A DNA stretch of 64,000 bases from Mastigias papua (GCA_964019165.1 OZ025270.1:18389690-18453689); one strand, 5' to 3'. Numbered from the stretch's first letter, positions 1-12,395 are shown. The notes: generated by a model from the sequence alone, not told the origin. Program-made: numbers and translations.

Positions 1-233
1 CACACATACAAACAAAATAGCATTCCTACTGAGCTTCCAGTATGACATATATATCACCTTCTAAATCGATCGCAGGTATACTTGCGTAGATACACGATAT
101 CTAATGAAGTGTACTCCCATACTTAACATGTGTTCTAATAAAGGACACCTTCCATACCGCATGTCATACGACTCAAGTTCAAAGAAAACGATAACTTTGC
201 TACACAACGGATGATACTAGACGATGAGCCAAC

Positions 234-3200
234 CTTAGTTACTGCTTTAAGACCCTGACTTCCAACTGGTAGATAACTGTCCCTTTTAACCCACCTAAAA
301 AGGAAAAAGACGATATTCTGAATAATAAACAGGCATATAAAAGGGAAAACAAACACCAAATAGACACCAAATAAAGATATCTATAGATTGTGATCTATAT
401 TTCAGTTCATTCTATGGGTTATCCTTCAGCATGGTTGGTTTTCAAGGGGCCTTTGACAAACATACAAAACCAAAATGGAATAAGCCATTGAGAAAGCCAA
501 TGACAAACTAAGCAGTATAAATCAACAATGTATTGATACAAGAAAGAGAGAGAGAGGCAGAGGAAACGAGAACAATGAAACACATCCATAACAAGAGATT
601 ATGAAACAAATATATCATACCGGATTGCATCCATATGGATGGCCTGTCGGCATTTGTATTCACCCATTGAATCCGGTAAAAAACCTTAAGAAAAAGTACA
701 TAACTACTGTCAGCAGACTACGAAGGAGCAGAATGTGACATTAACAGTTTTGTCTCATCGTCTAATACAAACTCTCAGATTGAAAGCTTTGCACATACGA
801 TCACATCAAAAATAAGAAAAACTGTCACTTAAAGATAACTAATGTGATGAATATATAGCCTATCTACTAACTGACTAGTTTTGTTATTTTAATATTCATA
901 AAAGATTTTCCTGCAGAAAATAGCTTCCATTCCAAAAAACGGGTGGGCGAAATTGCGTTCAATTTAAGGTCTTTATTTGTCATCGATTGAACTAGATGCA
1001 AGGAACATTAATCCTAAATTACAGTCAGCTTATTTCCTTTGATAGTCAATAATTTCTTAATGGAACACATATTGAACACGATCTTAGCAATAATACAGAA
1101 ACACATTACAAAATTTCATGTTCTCAATTCTAAATACCTATTTCATTCTCCATGTCCATATCATGTATCTTCGCTCTTGCCTCGACAAATGGCCTTTACA
1201 AAATCAAATACACATGAAACTGCAGTAAACATTAGATATCAAACATTCAATATTTAACAGTCATCTACAATAGTTCTTCATAAGAATTTGATAAATAATG
1301 TATTAAAGGTAATTGGTTTCTCTTTAAAAAATTATACATAAATAGAATTCAAATGAACAGATTCGTACTTCTAAACAGAGATCTCCATATTCAGTCTAAT
1401 TTGCTTGATTAAAAAAATATGATACAATTTCTAGTAAAAAGAAAAAAAGAATTGCTGAAAATAATGAAGAAATGAATAACTCAACGAATTGCAAAGGAAT
1501 ACACATATATAATGAAAATGAGGCTCACCAATCGAAGAAATCCCCATTGTAAGTAACAAATATATTTGGCTTTACTTCAATCATGTGATCAAAGAATTTT
1601 CTAAGTAATGATTCCTAGAAACGAAGAGAAATGGAAATGAATGAATTATCAAAGCATGAAAAACAATTCAATAAGAAAAATGATCGAGCAACGGTGATAG
1701 GAAATTGATAAACGGCAAGAATGGACTATAGGTAAAGCATTTGAAAAAAAAGAGGTGGAAAACAACAAAAACCTCATCTGGTTCATTAAACACTGTTATT
1801 GGCCCTTCAAATTCTGGTCGTGGAGTGTATTCAAAATCTTCGATGTCTTCTGAAACAATTTCTCTATTGGTAATGAGATAACCCTGAAACATTCGGTAGT
1901 AAACGTGAAAATTGGTAAAAGACAGATCAAATATAATAACAAAGTAATCACATGTTTACTGCACATACAAATTTCTCAAACATCATATTTACCTGTCCAT
2001 CTATCATATATGATATCATCATTATTGAATCAATGGCAGAGTCTGGAAACTTCAGTGGCAATTTTGTCGTTTCAATGTCAAATGCACACACCACAGCATC
2101 CTTAGAAGATGAAACATCACAAACAGTTTTACAATGGTATACAGATCAAATGTTTTTGATGACGTACTGGCAGGAATCAATCAAAGATTATGGTATTCTT
2201 AGTGCTGATTTCTATAACTTCCTTCCTCACTTGAAGCGCTTCATTTTGCTTAAATTTCAGTTTGACCTCAGTCACTTGCTATTGACTCTGTTCTTGGTAA
2301 TATGAGAGAACAGATTGTCAACAGAGCAATATTACTAACCAAGATTTGCATACACAAAAACTTCCACCTTTTGCACAGGTCTGTGAAGTATTCGCAAGGT
2401 CGAGGGATATAGGAGATGAACAGCACATAAGCCACAGGAGCATTTTAAGAGCATTACCAAAATTGCATGTTACACTTATCTATTTAGGACAACAGAGAAG
2501 GGAAGGGTGGATCCAAGCAGGTGTATGAAGAGTGTAAGAAAACCTGACATATTTCAAAACTAATAAAGCATAACATTCCATGACGTTGCTAGGACCTCAA
2601 TCTTAGTTCTTTCTCAAAGTATTCGACATAATTTAACATTTTCAGAGCACTTTCTAGTATTGCAAACATTGGGGGTTGTGTGCCTCCAAATTCTGACATC
2701 ATGTCTTCGATAATTCAAACCTAACTTAAACTTCAAGTATGAGGCTTTTAATGAACCTACAGGCCTATGAAGTAAGTCAGTCCTTTCTTTGATATCAACA
2801 TACAATCCACTTTTGACTTTCACATCATACCAATGTCCCTACGAAATCAAAAGTCCATTAGGTAACATTACAACAAATACCCATTTGCTGATTCAGCACG
2901 ATAAGTAAACCAGGACTAGAAATGGTGAGGGATGGAATTTCCTTACCTTTAGAATAGAAGAGAATAGAAGAATGTGCTTAAGATAGACCTGAGGCCTCTA
3001 AAATGATCATTACCCTATTACGCCAATCATAGCCACACACATATTTCTCTATAAGGAACCCATTCCTACATGAAAAGTTTACCAAATTTCAGGCAGCTAC
3101 TGTGTTCATGGAATAGTTGTGTGTAGCCAAAAACTGGACAGAATAAGGTGCAATACAACACAATGCCAAGTGCTAAAAGGTTCAAGAATATAATGATACT

Positions 3201-6200
3201 TGGACCAAAAGAAGTCCAATCTGTTTTTGAAAAACTACTTAAGTTTGGTGCCACAACAATATCCTCAAGCAGTGAGTTCCATACATTTATTACTCTCTCT
3301 GAAAAGGGATACTCCCAAACCAATGACAGAAAAGTTAAGTTGTTTTCAACATTAATTTCAGTTCAGAATTTCTCACTAAGAATTTTATTTCCTAAACAGT
3401 GACATCACATTTATAGTAAAGAAGGGTACTATTACAGAAAAAAATGCAAATATTTAAAGAGAAACCAATTGAGCCTGCATTTTGATGTTAACAATGTTGC
3501 ACCTAGCTTTCCTCATAGATTTATTTTTAATGTTCCATATTTTAATATAGTGTTTCTTGCATTGTAGAATCATCAAATAAAACCATATATACTTACTACA
3601 TTAATCTTCAAGTCAATGGACACCCTCACATGGTATGGGACATCATATTCCCTGCAATATAGCAAAAACACATGTTTACATGAAGGAGTTCTCAAATTTT
3701 GTCAAATTTTGACATTTTTCTAACATCCATGGATAAAAGGCTCTCTGCAGCCCTTTCTGAGAAAAGTGCTTGATCGAGTGCCAGTGCCTAAAGCTCACCT
3801 AAAATTATGCATGGAGAGTGATATATGAAGCACCCAAGTTCTCAAAGCTGAAGGTATGCATTCTGTAACAGTATTATTTCTGCAAGTAGTTTAGCTAATT
3901 GTTTGTATTGTTAGACTGTTTTAAGTTGTATGTAGAGAATTTAAAGATATACAAACTGAACTGAACTGAACCGAATTTGTAGATGGGGTGCAAAACAGAT
4001 CACATAAAATGCTCAAGGAGCTTGTTTATTAGAGTACCCCTGCTTTGTTCAGGGCAAAGCCTGTCTTTGTAAAGAAATTTCATGGCAAAAGTATCTAATT
4101 TTACAAGAAAAATACACTGAAAATCTATTGCTTTATATGCTGACAAAGCAAGTAATTCAATTCATTTGTTTCAATTCAATTCAAAGTTACTGAATTAACC
4201 AGATGTACAACCTAGCATCTGTGATATTCTCCATTTGATTTGTTAACTTCTTTGCATTACTCTCATCACCATCTTCACCTTGAAACATGGCATAAGTAGC
4301 TTGTGATTTATGAGTGTCCTTGTTTTTCCTTACCATACTCATAACATCCCTGAATTTAATGAAATATTGTAAATAACTACTTGCACAGGATATCTCAAAT
4401 AATACTATAATCTGGCAAATCAAAAATCTACCATATTGGTCTACAGTCAAGATGTATGAAAATGTTTGTAAATCTAATGGAACAAGACAACAAATGGAAG
4501 ACCCATAATAAGCATCAAATCCATATTATCTCATCAATCCAGCATAGAGTGAAATGTTAATAAATAACATTATCAAATAATGAGAAACAAAATAATTTCC
4601 GAAATGACAATTTACCTCTTAACTTTTATCAAATCATTTACATTGAAAAATGATATTTTTATATAACTTCTTTTCAGTCCAGTTAAATGATTGGCCTGAA
4701 ACATAGAAAACAATGTAATCCTACATGATGAGCAACCTGGCCTATCATTTTTTTAAAAAGTGGAAAAGGAATATGAACTATGAGTGTATTGCTGTGCACA
4801 GTTTAAAGGGTCAAATTTTGCCAACTCAGTAAATATGCTACTTTCTCAATTCAATACACATTAAACTTCAGATGATATTAAAGAATCCCACTCAAAATGA
4901 AGCAACTCTGAGAAATTCTCAAAAAGAAGCTGCATTTTGATGATAAAGTAATAATTATGATCAAAATTACACTTTGACATTAAGCACAAAATACAGAATA
5001 ATTCAAAAAACTACCAAATCCAAGTCTTCTTTGGATACAGTTTCAATTGCAGCTATCATACCAGAATACTTTCTGTTCATATAATTTGCAAGCTCCCTCT
5101 CAGTATCCTAACAAACAAAATGTAAGTAAATATAAATAATAATTTCAAGGCCAACACACAAACCAGATCTGGGCTAAACTTCTTTGTAAGTAAAGAAGTG
5201 GTAATTTTCACACCAAGGTGATGAATTCACATACACTGTACAAACATATAAACTATAGCTTATTAATGTTAAAATTACTTGAGGTTCATTGAGCATTTAG
5301 CTACAATGAGTAATTACAGCTTACCTTCTTTGATAATACATAAAAGTACGGCCGAAAGGGAAATGAAACCTGTAACAGAAAGTTAAAGTATTAATGAGAA
5401 TTGATCACAGATAAAAAATAACAAATACCAAACATTGGATACAAAATAGTAAATAGTAGGGATAAATAATAAATGAAAAACTATAGAAACACTATAATGA
5501 AACCAAATGAAGATTGTTAAAAAACTTACTTTAAATCTATCGCCATCATCTTGTATGAAATAATAGTCAACACAACTAATCAATTTTTTGTCTTCATCTT
5601 GAATTTCATTCTATGATATAACACATCAATACTAAACTTTTACTGCCAAAATGGGGGAGGGGGCATATGTTGAACTTTATCAATCTTACTAATAATGATT
5701 AAATTATTATAAACCTTCTCAAAATCAAACCACATCAAAAATCAAGAGTCCACACAAATCTAGCAATTTTCTCTACAGTAGGCTTAAACAACTAATAACT
5801 AATAAAACTGATAGTTTATATTGATCAAGATGTCAATAATTTCTAGAGATATCAGCCATCATATGCAAGATCTATCTATTGCTGATTAATGATCTGCTCA
5901 TTATCACATGAATCATAAAATCAACAAATATATTTCAACAATCAATCAATTAAAAAGTGATTGATGATGATCAATTCACTGACTAAGCCAATAAAACAAA
6001 TTTTTCCTTCCATTTTTAATTCATTCAGGTAGTCTTTTATTTCATAATTTATTCCAATTATGTAGTTGCATGAATTCACATTGGTGAAAGAATACTGTAA
6101 TAATTGACAAACAACTTTGCACATAAATCAGCAATCTTGGTTACTCAATGATTTAATCACACATATATCAACAAAACAACAACACAACACTATCATAATA

Positions 6201-6769
6201 TCAGCCTAACATTAATATAACGCAAACAGAGCATCGTATCAACTATTGTAACATCCAAAATGCTTAAATATGCACAACAGAAGACGTACTGGATGCATGT
6301 TGATGAGCCATCCAAGCCTATCAATGTTTTCCTTGTGGCGATAAAACCCAAATTTTGAATCCATGGCATCAATCTTCGCCATTCGACTAAGCCGTGTCTC
6401 CAGTGACATCCCATCATCAGATCTATTTTGAAAACAGATTTGTCATGATCAGTAGAGACAGCTAATTCTTTGCTATTATACATTCTTCCATGAAAAGTGA
6501 TATTACAAAGATTAAATTCAAAAAACGATCTATAATTCTCAGCACACGAAGGCATATATTAAAATGTATAAAATTCAAAATTTTTATCATGTATCCTCTC
6601 TACATTCCATCAGATCATTCAAAAGTAGAGCAACTTTTATGAAATTCTTCCCATATAACTATCATCGATTTACTTTTAGTATGTAAGAAGGCAAGTCGTA
6701 TCACCTGATACTTGGGTTGTCAGCATCCCTAGTCGTTTTTTTTAATCTTCCTGAATTATTAAGAACCAT
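234..6769 (-). CDS. POLE: DNA polymerase epsilon catalytic subunit, N-terminal part (3' end outside window)
   Basis: Leading-strand replicative DNA polymerase with 3'-5' proofreading. Fifteen exons join in one frame (418 codons): 6769-6705, 6422-6290, 5610-5530, 5369-5325, 5107-5015, 4695-4616, 4349-4212, 3651-3597, 2838-2761, 2100-1993, 1883-1773, 1614-1529, 1193-1138, 684-621, 294-234. All have GT..AG ends and matching phases. Diagnostic blocks are GWLINMHP and [10 protein letters not shown] (exons 2-3), exonuclease motif I FDIETT at about residues 263-268 (exon 10), [18 protein letters not shown] (exon 11), Exo [17 protein letters not shown] across exons 12-13, and [14 protein letters not shown] (exon 15). 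The Exo III motif, polymerase palm/fingers and C-terminal zinc modules must lie to the left of base 1. The start ATG at 6769 opens a 65-nt first exon with a clean AG/GTGATA donor. The exon after 234 was not found with confidence. The order and spacing of family blocks make the identification essentially certain; intron positions are by eye. Confidence 0.94.
3066..3402 (-). mobile_element. LINE (non-LTR retrotransposon) 3' coding remnant in a POLE intron
   Basis: This piece lies in the POLE intron between exons 8 and 9. The minus-strand frame from about 3400 reads a segment of the type [19 protein letters not shown] followed by VAPNLSSF. That is the usual C-terminal end of many LINE reverse transcriptase polyproteins (Trp-Asn-Ser-Leu-Pro, then a Ser-Phe-Lys motif). 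After SSF the match continues in another frame (a [14 protein letters not shown] run), so it is broken. No RT core or target-site duplication was seen. Clade is not assignable. Confidence 0.55.
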
Positions 6770-6995
6770 TCTTATCTAGCATATCCTAGTACCACAGAAA
6801 TACCGCAATCGCTTCATCTGCTCTGTGCAGTAACCAGGCAGTAACTGTAGATATTTCTGCTGAATTCTTCTATTCCCAAGAGATTTGGCGGGAATGCGAA
6901 TGACATCAAAAAGAGGCTTTTACAACATAGGTGAGTAAGTCCTGTTGCTGCTGTTACCTTACTCCTATACTCTGATTCCGTTTCTGAATAACAAC
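6770..6995. promoter_or_regulatory. Divergent promoter between POLE and the FLASH-like gene
   Basis: Only 226 bp separate the two start codons, which point away from each other, so both promoters and 5' UTRs must sit here. The E2F-type site at 6884-6894 is central. No TATA box is evident in either direction. A strong splice-donor-like string (ag/gtgagtaagt) occurs at 6929-6940 on the plus strand and could end a short 5' UTR exon. Shared regulation is inferred; the geometry is seen directly. Confidence 0.7.
6884..6894 (+). promoter_or_regulatory. E2F consensus site TTTGGCGGGAA
   Basis: The 11-mer TTTGGCGGGAA matches the classical E2F/DP binding consensus (TTTSSCGC family, form TTTGGCGGGAA) at every position. 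It lies 115 bp from the POLE ATG and 102 bp from the FLASH-like ATG. E2F drives S-phase genes including replicative polymerases, so the location makes functional sense. Binding itself is inferred. Confidence 0.65.
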
Positions 6996-7568
6996 ATGTC
7001 TGCAGCGAAGGAAGAATCTGCAACCATATCAAATCAGCCTTTAGATGATCAGCCTGTAGATGATGGAAACCTACCTGCTGATGAATTAGAAAAGAAGATA
7101 GATGGAAAACGAAAGGATCTGAATGAGTTGGTGTTTGATGGAGTATTTGACGACCTTAGAATGGATGATATTTATTCTGATCTGAAAGTCGATTCACTAA
7201 ACGACATGAATTACACTGAGCTTAGAGAAAGGTATGACCAATCTCAGGTGGAATTAGAGGAGCTTAGAAAGGAGAATGGATCCCTTAAACGGGAAAATGA
7301 AATCTTGAAAAAGAACATAACATCATTATATTTAACAGCAAGAAGTGAAGTTCAAAGGAAAGACAGAGAAATAAAGACGTTAAACGATAGAGCAATGAGA
7401 CACAGGATAAATGCAAATCAAAGAAGGATGGGTGGTCATTTTATGTTTGATAGAAGTCAAAATCAAACAGGATATAACAGAAATCAAGAATACGAAGTGG
7501 GGAGGTCAGATTTTAGATTCAATGACTCATACCAATCATTTAAAAGGAAAAGAGATTATAACAATTAG
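6996..7568 (+). CDS. Short FLASH/CASP8AP2-like coiled-coil protein (190 aa)
   Basis: Single open exon; the first ATG (6996) gives 190 aa. Upstream in-frame sequence has only non-ATG codons. The N-terminus is acidic (1-60). Residues 52-60 (DDLRMDDIY) are followed by NYTELRERYDQSQVELEEL (72-90) and a coiled coil to about 135 containing LKKNITSLYLTARSEVQRKD. This matches, in order and spacing, the N-terminus of FLASH: an LDLY-type motif, a YxxLQxEY helix, and an LKKNIS-L-KTAR-E-RKDEEI coiled coil. In known FLASH this region dimerises and helps recruit the histone pre-mRNA cleavage complex at histone locus bodies. The C-terminal tail (140-190) is basic and Asn/Arg/Gln-rich. The long disordered middle and the C-terminal SANT-like domain of vertebrate FLASH are absent before the stop. 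Either this is a short orthologue or an undetected splice leads to further exons. The leucine of the LDLY motif is Asp here. Confidence 0.6.
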   Translation: MSAAKEESATISNQPLDDQPVDDGNLPADELEKKIDGKRKDLNELVFDGVFDDLRMDDIYSDLKVDSLNDMNYTELRERYDQSQVELEELRKENGSLKRENEILKKNITSLYLTARSEVQRKDREIKTLNDRAMRHRINANQRRMGGHFMFDRSQNQTGYNRNQEYEVGRSDFRFNDSYQSFKRKRDYNN

Positions 7569-9441
7569 AGCCCACAAATGCATCATAGGAACGAATTTAT
7601 ATACAATGACAATGGAAATAATTAGCATGTTAATCAGATGCCTTTTTATCATAAACAAAAATTGTTGTTATTTTAATGCATACAAGCCCACGGCTTAGCT
7701 TTGGCAGGAATTTAGTATAACTATCACAGGGTATCTAGGGAGTGTATCATGTTTTTCCTGGTTTCCTAATAATTTATTCTTATTGTGGATTGAAGGAAAA
7801 TAACCACTGTTGCCTTTTTGTAACAGGTTATATTCAGTTTGCTTCACTTTCCATTGCAAAAACATTTATATATAATGTATTTCTTAACAAACTATACTAG
7901 CTAATATTTCAGCATTGTATTATCATATTTTTGGCAGCTTTGTTGGTTTTTCCTCAGAAAACTGAGCTTCTTCATGTTTTGAAATGATGAACAACCCATG
8001 TGTAAAATCTTGGAAAATATATTGCAATGTAAGGTCATTGCTGCAACTTGTATGATAAAGTTGTGACTAATCTGATTTTATTTTCAGCTTACAACTAGAC
8101 ATTTAGTCCATAATTCCAATAATCTAGTTTAGTGTAGATTTGCTTTATCTGATAAGCAAGATGTGTTGCAATTGTAACCAATGAATTTCACCAACATATC
8201 TGCACTAATAAGATGAACTAGTATGTCAAATGAATACAGAAATTTAGTACTGAGGACTCTCTCCTGAATGCTTTGGCAATCTCTTTTACATATCATATGA
8301 TAATACTCACTTTTCTTTCCTTCATTGATTTCTTGACATCATTTTGTGGACTTGTGATTCTCTTTGGTTTATCAATTTATTGCAAATGATTATGATAAGT
8401 ATATTGGCTGGGACCAAAGCCTCTATTTGGTGCTCCTACTGACCTAGTTATAAAAAGGATAGTCAAAGATGCTTCAAGAGGCACTAGCCAGTAGTCGCAA
8501 TTCACAGGCACAGTATGAATCGATTTACAATTTGCATATTTGACTTTAACACAATAGACAACTGACTGTCTTTATACCCCTCTCCTAAAAAAACATACTT
8601 TATTTTGAAGATTTAGAGAAAGCATAACTATTGCATTGGTAGATGGTTTGGGGTTGATAATTGATTTTAATCCAAAGCCATCTACTAATGTGATAATTGA
8701 CTTCAGGGGCGGACGCAGACTAGTGCTATTGTAGCTTGAACACTAGTCAGATTTCTTGGTTTCCTTCGAGGTAGCTTCCTAATCTATTATGTGGAGAAAC
8801 TTCTGATACCCGTCTTGCTTTGGCCCTGTTGTATACCAGAGTTCTCAGAGACACCAAGAAGACTCGCGTTGTAATTTTATAACGTGTAATGATAATCCAT
8901 ATCAGTAAGGCTGAAACTCCTTACCCAACCAACGTACCGACCAACCTAACTACTACTGAGTTTGAACACTGTATTTATGTGTTTCTACCTACTATAATTA
9001 AGTATTACATCATGTATAAAATAGGGTAAAGATTACGTAGTTGCTATTCCTAGGGGATTAATTTCCTTAGTAACATAACAACAACATTGCAACATCGATC
9101 ATTACATCGTTTCTAATAATGTTCGTGATCTAAGAATTAAATCAATCAAATTACGTAATTGTCACATATTAGATTAGTGTGTGCTTTTCTGATCTTGTCA
9201 CAAGGTGATACAATACTTTTTGTCCGCTCGGCGGAATGGACTTCACATTCCGTATGAAGCTATGCCGAATGGTTTCCAAAGCACTAGTAAGGACTACTTA
9301 GTCCGTAAATTACCTTGATCTTAAACATCAACACCCTTCAACTTGTTTGAAAACATGATTGACACAGGCAACATGGGTAGGCTTTGAAAAATTGATTGAC
9401 ACTAGTGCCCATTTCTGGCGGGAGCACTAGTGGATTTTGAA
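7569..9441. other. Intergenic sequence, no gene recognised
   Basis: AT-rich DNA downstream of the FLASH-like stop, with no ORF having a recognisable domain. It probably begins with that gene's 3' UTR. A short phrase near 8705 (ggggcggacgcagactagtg) resembles the start of old interspersed repeats seen elsewhere in the window, such as 15121 and 16346. Confidence 0.5.
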
Positions 9442-9848
9442 TACCGTAGATCCTCGAATAAGCCCCACCTCCGAATAAGCCCCCCTCGAATAAGCCCCCA
9501 TGGGGGCTTATATATGTCAAGAAGCCATCACAGGACAATAACTGTACAGTATTACTTCCTTTGAATGGAGGGAAAAAAGCAAAGAGAAACTTGGCTTTCG
9601 TGATAATAGACACATTATAATGTTCGTTAAACCTTCACACAACACTTTGTAACTCTTTTAACGATATCAGCTTCTGTAACTAGAAGCTCAAAATTTCGTT
9701 GATTGAGAAAATTAAGTCGTTTTCTATGTCAACATTCAAGGAAAATGCCAGACTTTGAAATAAGCCCCCCCCCCCCTCGAATAAGCCTGCATCAAAAAAT
9801 TCATTTGTGCAAATAGGCCCCCGGGGGCTTTTTCGAGGATTTACGGTA
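9442..9848. mobile_element. TIR element (MITE), CTCGAATAAGCCCC family, copy 1
   Basis: The left end, taccgtagatcctcgaataa at 9442, is mirrored by the right end, whose reverse complement starts taccgtaaatcctcga (9833-9848). TA flanks both ends, as expected for a Tc1/mariner-type target duplication. The interior repeats cctcgaataagcccc units and poly-C/poly-G tracts. It has no transposase. Minus-strand ORFs crossing it are by-products of the repeat. A second copy lies at 12019-12395. Confidence 0.75.
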
Positions 9849-12018
9849 GTTGGCATCATCCAATGATGATGAAGTACCACTAGTGCTCAATTCTGGCGGG
9901 ATATCTTTCAACTCGGTCAAGAGGAATGCGACAGTAGTTCCGCTCTGGCCACTTCCGTTCATCTCAAAGTCTGCACATAATATTCTTGCCGGCGGATGTT
10001 AGCAACCTGTTACACGGAATTTTGGAATATACTGTGTATCATTTGAAAGTGCTCACTGCGTGCGTCAAGAATAAGCAATAAATTTTGCGGGATTGTGTAT
10101 ATGAGAGAAATTATAAAGGAAAACATTCAATGTTTTGCGTACAAACCTCTTACGACTCGACAGTGTCTAAAACCGGAAGTGTGATCACTTATGCAATAGA
10201 AATTACGATTCTTTCGTTTATTTCCTCGGTAGAGACACCATAGTATATGAAGCAAGCACAATCTAGGACTGACCCTAACCCTGCGCTCCGCGACCCTGTC
10301 CCATGAAAAAATAAACAGCATTTTCAATAACAAGCAATTTCAACTGCAACGGATTGTTAACATCCGCCTTATTGTCTTCCGGTGCAAGCGCCTTATTGCC
10401 TTCCGGTGAAACACTGTAACAAAATTCCTTGATAGCGTGTTTGCAGAAAGAAGAGCCACTTGAGCAAGAAAGCTCTAAGGAGCACCAAGTGAAGGAGAAC
10501 TTGGAAAGTAGCACGAAAGCTTGAGGTTGGATAAAGCAAATATCAATTTCACGTATTCCAAACTTGAAGACTCTGCAATATAAACAACAGGCCAGGTACA
10601 GGTTTTCATATATCATGCATGCCTTCTCTGAGGAACTCTAATTTGTTAACGACATGATTTTCTAAAGTGATGAGCTTTGGCCTAAGACTAAATGAAGGAT
10701 TGTTTACATTCTGCAGTATTTTTCAATGGGTACTCTAGGGGGCAAGCTTGTTGTCTATTAAGAAACAGGGATAAAGATGTATATGTATGGCAGGATTTTG
10801 AGGACTTTTATAATATAAAATGTGTTAAAAGATAATTTCTCCATCAGGAATTTCAAAGATCTTTTATGCCACTTCAATATGCCGTTTTTTAGTATTTCAT
10901 AAAATAGACCTTGGCAGAAAAAGGGGCTCCCTGTGTACTTCGAACTTTGGGTATGGGTGCAAAGATTTATTTTTCTTTAGTTAGATATAAGGCTTTAAGT
11001 TAATGACCACGCCCAGCAAAATTTGGACCACACCCTATTTTAGGTATAAGCTACACTCAGACGTTTTCCTGGGTTTGCCCCTGGGCCTTCTCTCTGTATT
11101 TTTACAAAATCATTTTCCTGTTTTCTTTAAGTGTAAAAGCACAGAGTAATACTATGATGGAAATTTTGACCGTAGTAATGAATTTTCATCCATTTGTGCA
11201 AAGTTTGAACTGGTCTCAGCTGCGGAGTTGTACAGCTCCTTTTAAAGGATATCTTAAATAGCCTGCCTGTTGTCTGTTGACAAAATTGTGAAATTGTATC
11301 TACAGTACTAGTATGTTTTGACATGCAAAATTCAAAAATAACATTATAATACTGCAATATGAAAATAAACTTCTCGTGGTTCCTAATGAAGTAGACAGGA
11401 ATAAAGAGCATGACAAGCAAAGTATTTGGAACCAAAGCAGACTATACAAGTCTCCGTGGTTCTCAGTCTTTTTCCAACCAGCGCGAGGTTTCCATGTTGA
11501 TTTATTTCCGCCTATCCCACCTACAACATCCTCATTTTAATACTTTATATAGTACACCAAAAATGGTTCAAATTGCAAAGAGTGTTTTCCATCGATGACT
11601 TTCAAAGTACTCAACTTTTCGAATGTATAAAAATTTGTTTATTCGTTTGTTTTTTAACTTATTTTACATTTATTTTTTACATAATCTAGCTCACTACTGT
11701 ATATGCAAGTGTACAATTATGCTATTGATGAAAATAGATTATATGTGTTATTCACGAACAGACTCAATTACGTATCCGACCCTAGCAGTTGTAACCCCTG
11801 GAAGATCTCGATATGCAGTGCACTTGCATTTCCGTATTCCTAGCACCTCCTCACATTGTAGACTAATGTTTGTGACAAATCCTGTTTTCTGATACCCACA
11901 AGATTGAATATTTTGACTCTGAGAACTTTATTACAAGAAGAGTACATGACTGCAAATGTTTCTGTTAAGGTTGTAAACTTGTAAATTAGACTCTGTTGTT
12001 AATTTAAGCTATAGGTGC
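9849..12018. other. Intergenic sequence between two TIR elements, no gene recognised
   Basis: About 2.2 kb. The ORFs here are short and lack recognisable motifs, codon continuity or splice partners. I see no RNA gene. It could hold untranslated exons of neighbours, but nothing supports that. Confidence 0.45.
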
Positions 12019-12395
12019 TACCGTAAATCCTCGAATTAACCCCCTGGGGGCTTAATTATTTTTGCTGCTTTTTGGGTGGGGGCTTATTCGAGGGGGGCTT
12101 ATAAAATTACTTGACAAATGTCGTATAAAAAGCTCATTGCCAAAGCCCCTTTTCTCCATACTGTTACAAGAACAGTCTAAATTTAAACATTAGTCTTTAT
12201 TACAGTCTTCATCATCACCTCATCACCTAGGGTGGGGGCTTATTCGAGGGGGGCTTATTAACTATTTGAAGTTCTAGCATGAGGGCTTATTTGAGGGGGG
12301 CTTATTCGAGGGGGGCTTATTCGAGGGGGCCTTATTCGAGGGGGGCTTATTCGAGGGGGGCTTATTCGAGGGGGCTAATTCGAGGATTTGCGGTA
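12019..12395. mobile_element. TIR element (MITE), CTCGAATAAGCCCC family, copy 2 with internal tandem array
   Basis: The ends are taccgtaaatcctcgaatta (12019) and its near-perfect inverse ending cgaggatttgcggta (12395), again bounded by TA. From about 12228 to 12380 the right half is an array of a 15-16 bp unit (ggggggcttattcgag) repeated about eight times with small length changes. It is non-coding and belongs to the same family as 9442-9848. Confidence 0.78.

Noticed and set aside
6193..6555. 120-codon minus-strand ORF over POLE exon 2
   Set aside because: The family match (GWLINMHP) is in a different frame of the same strand, bounded by splice sites; this ORF is out of frame.
7004..7004. 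Alternative first intron of the FLASH-like gene from the donor at 6931 to the ctgcag acceptor near 7004
   Set aside because: It would be about 74 nt and would remove the only good start codon.
10127..10616. Minus-strand ORFs of 68 and 113 codons
   Set aside because: No recognisable domain or splice-consistent neighbours; composition like the surrounding intergenic DNA.
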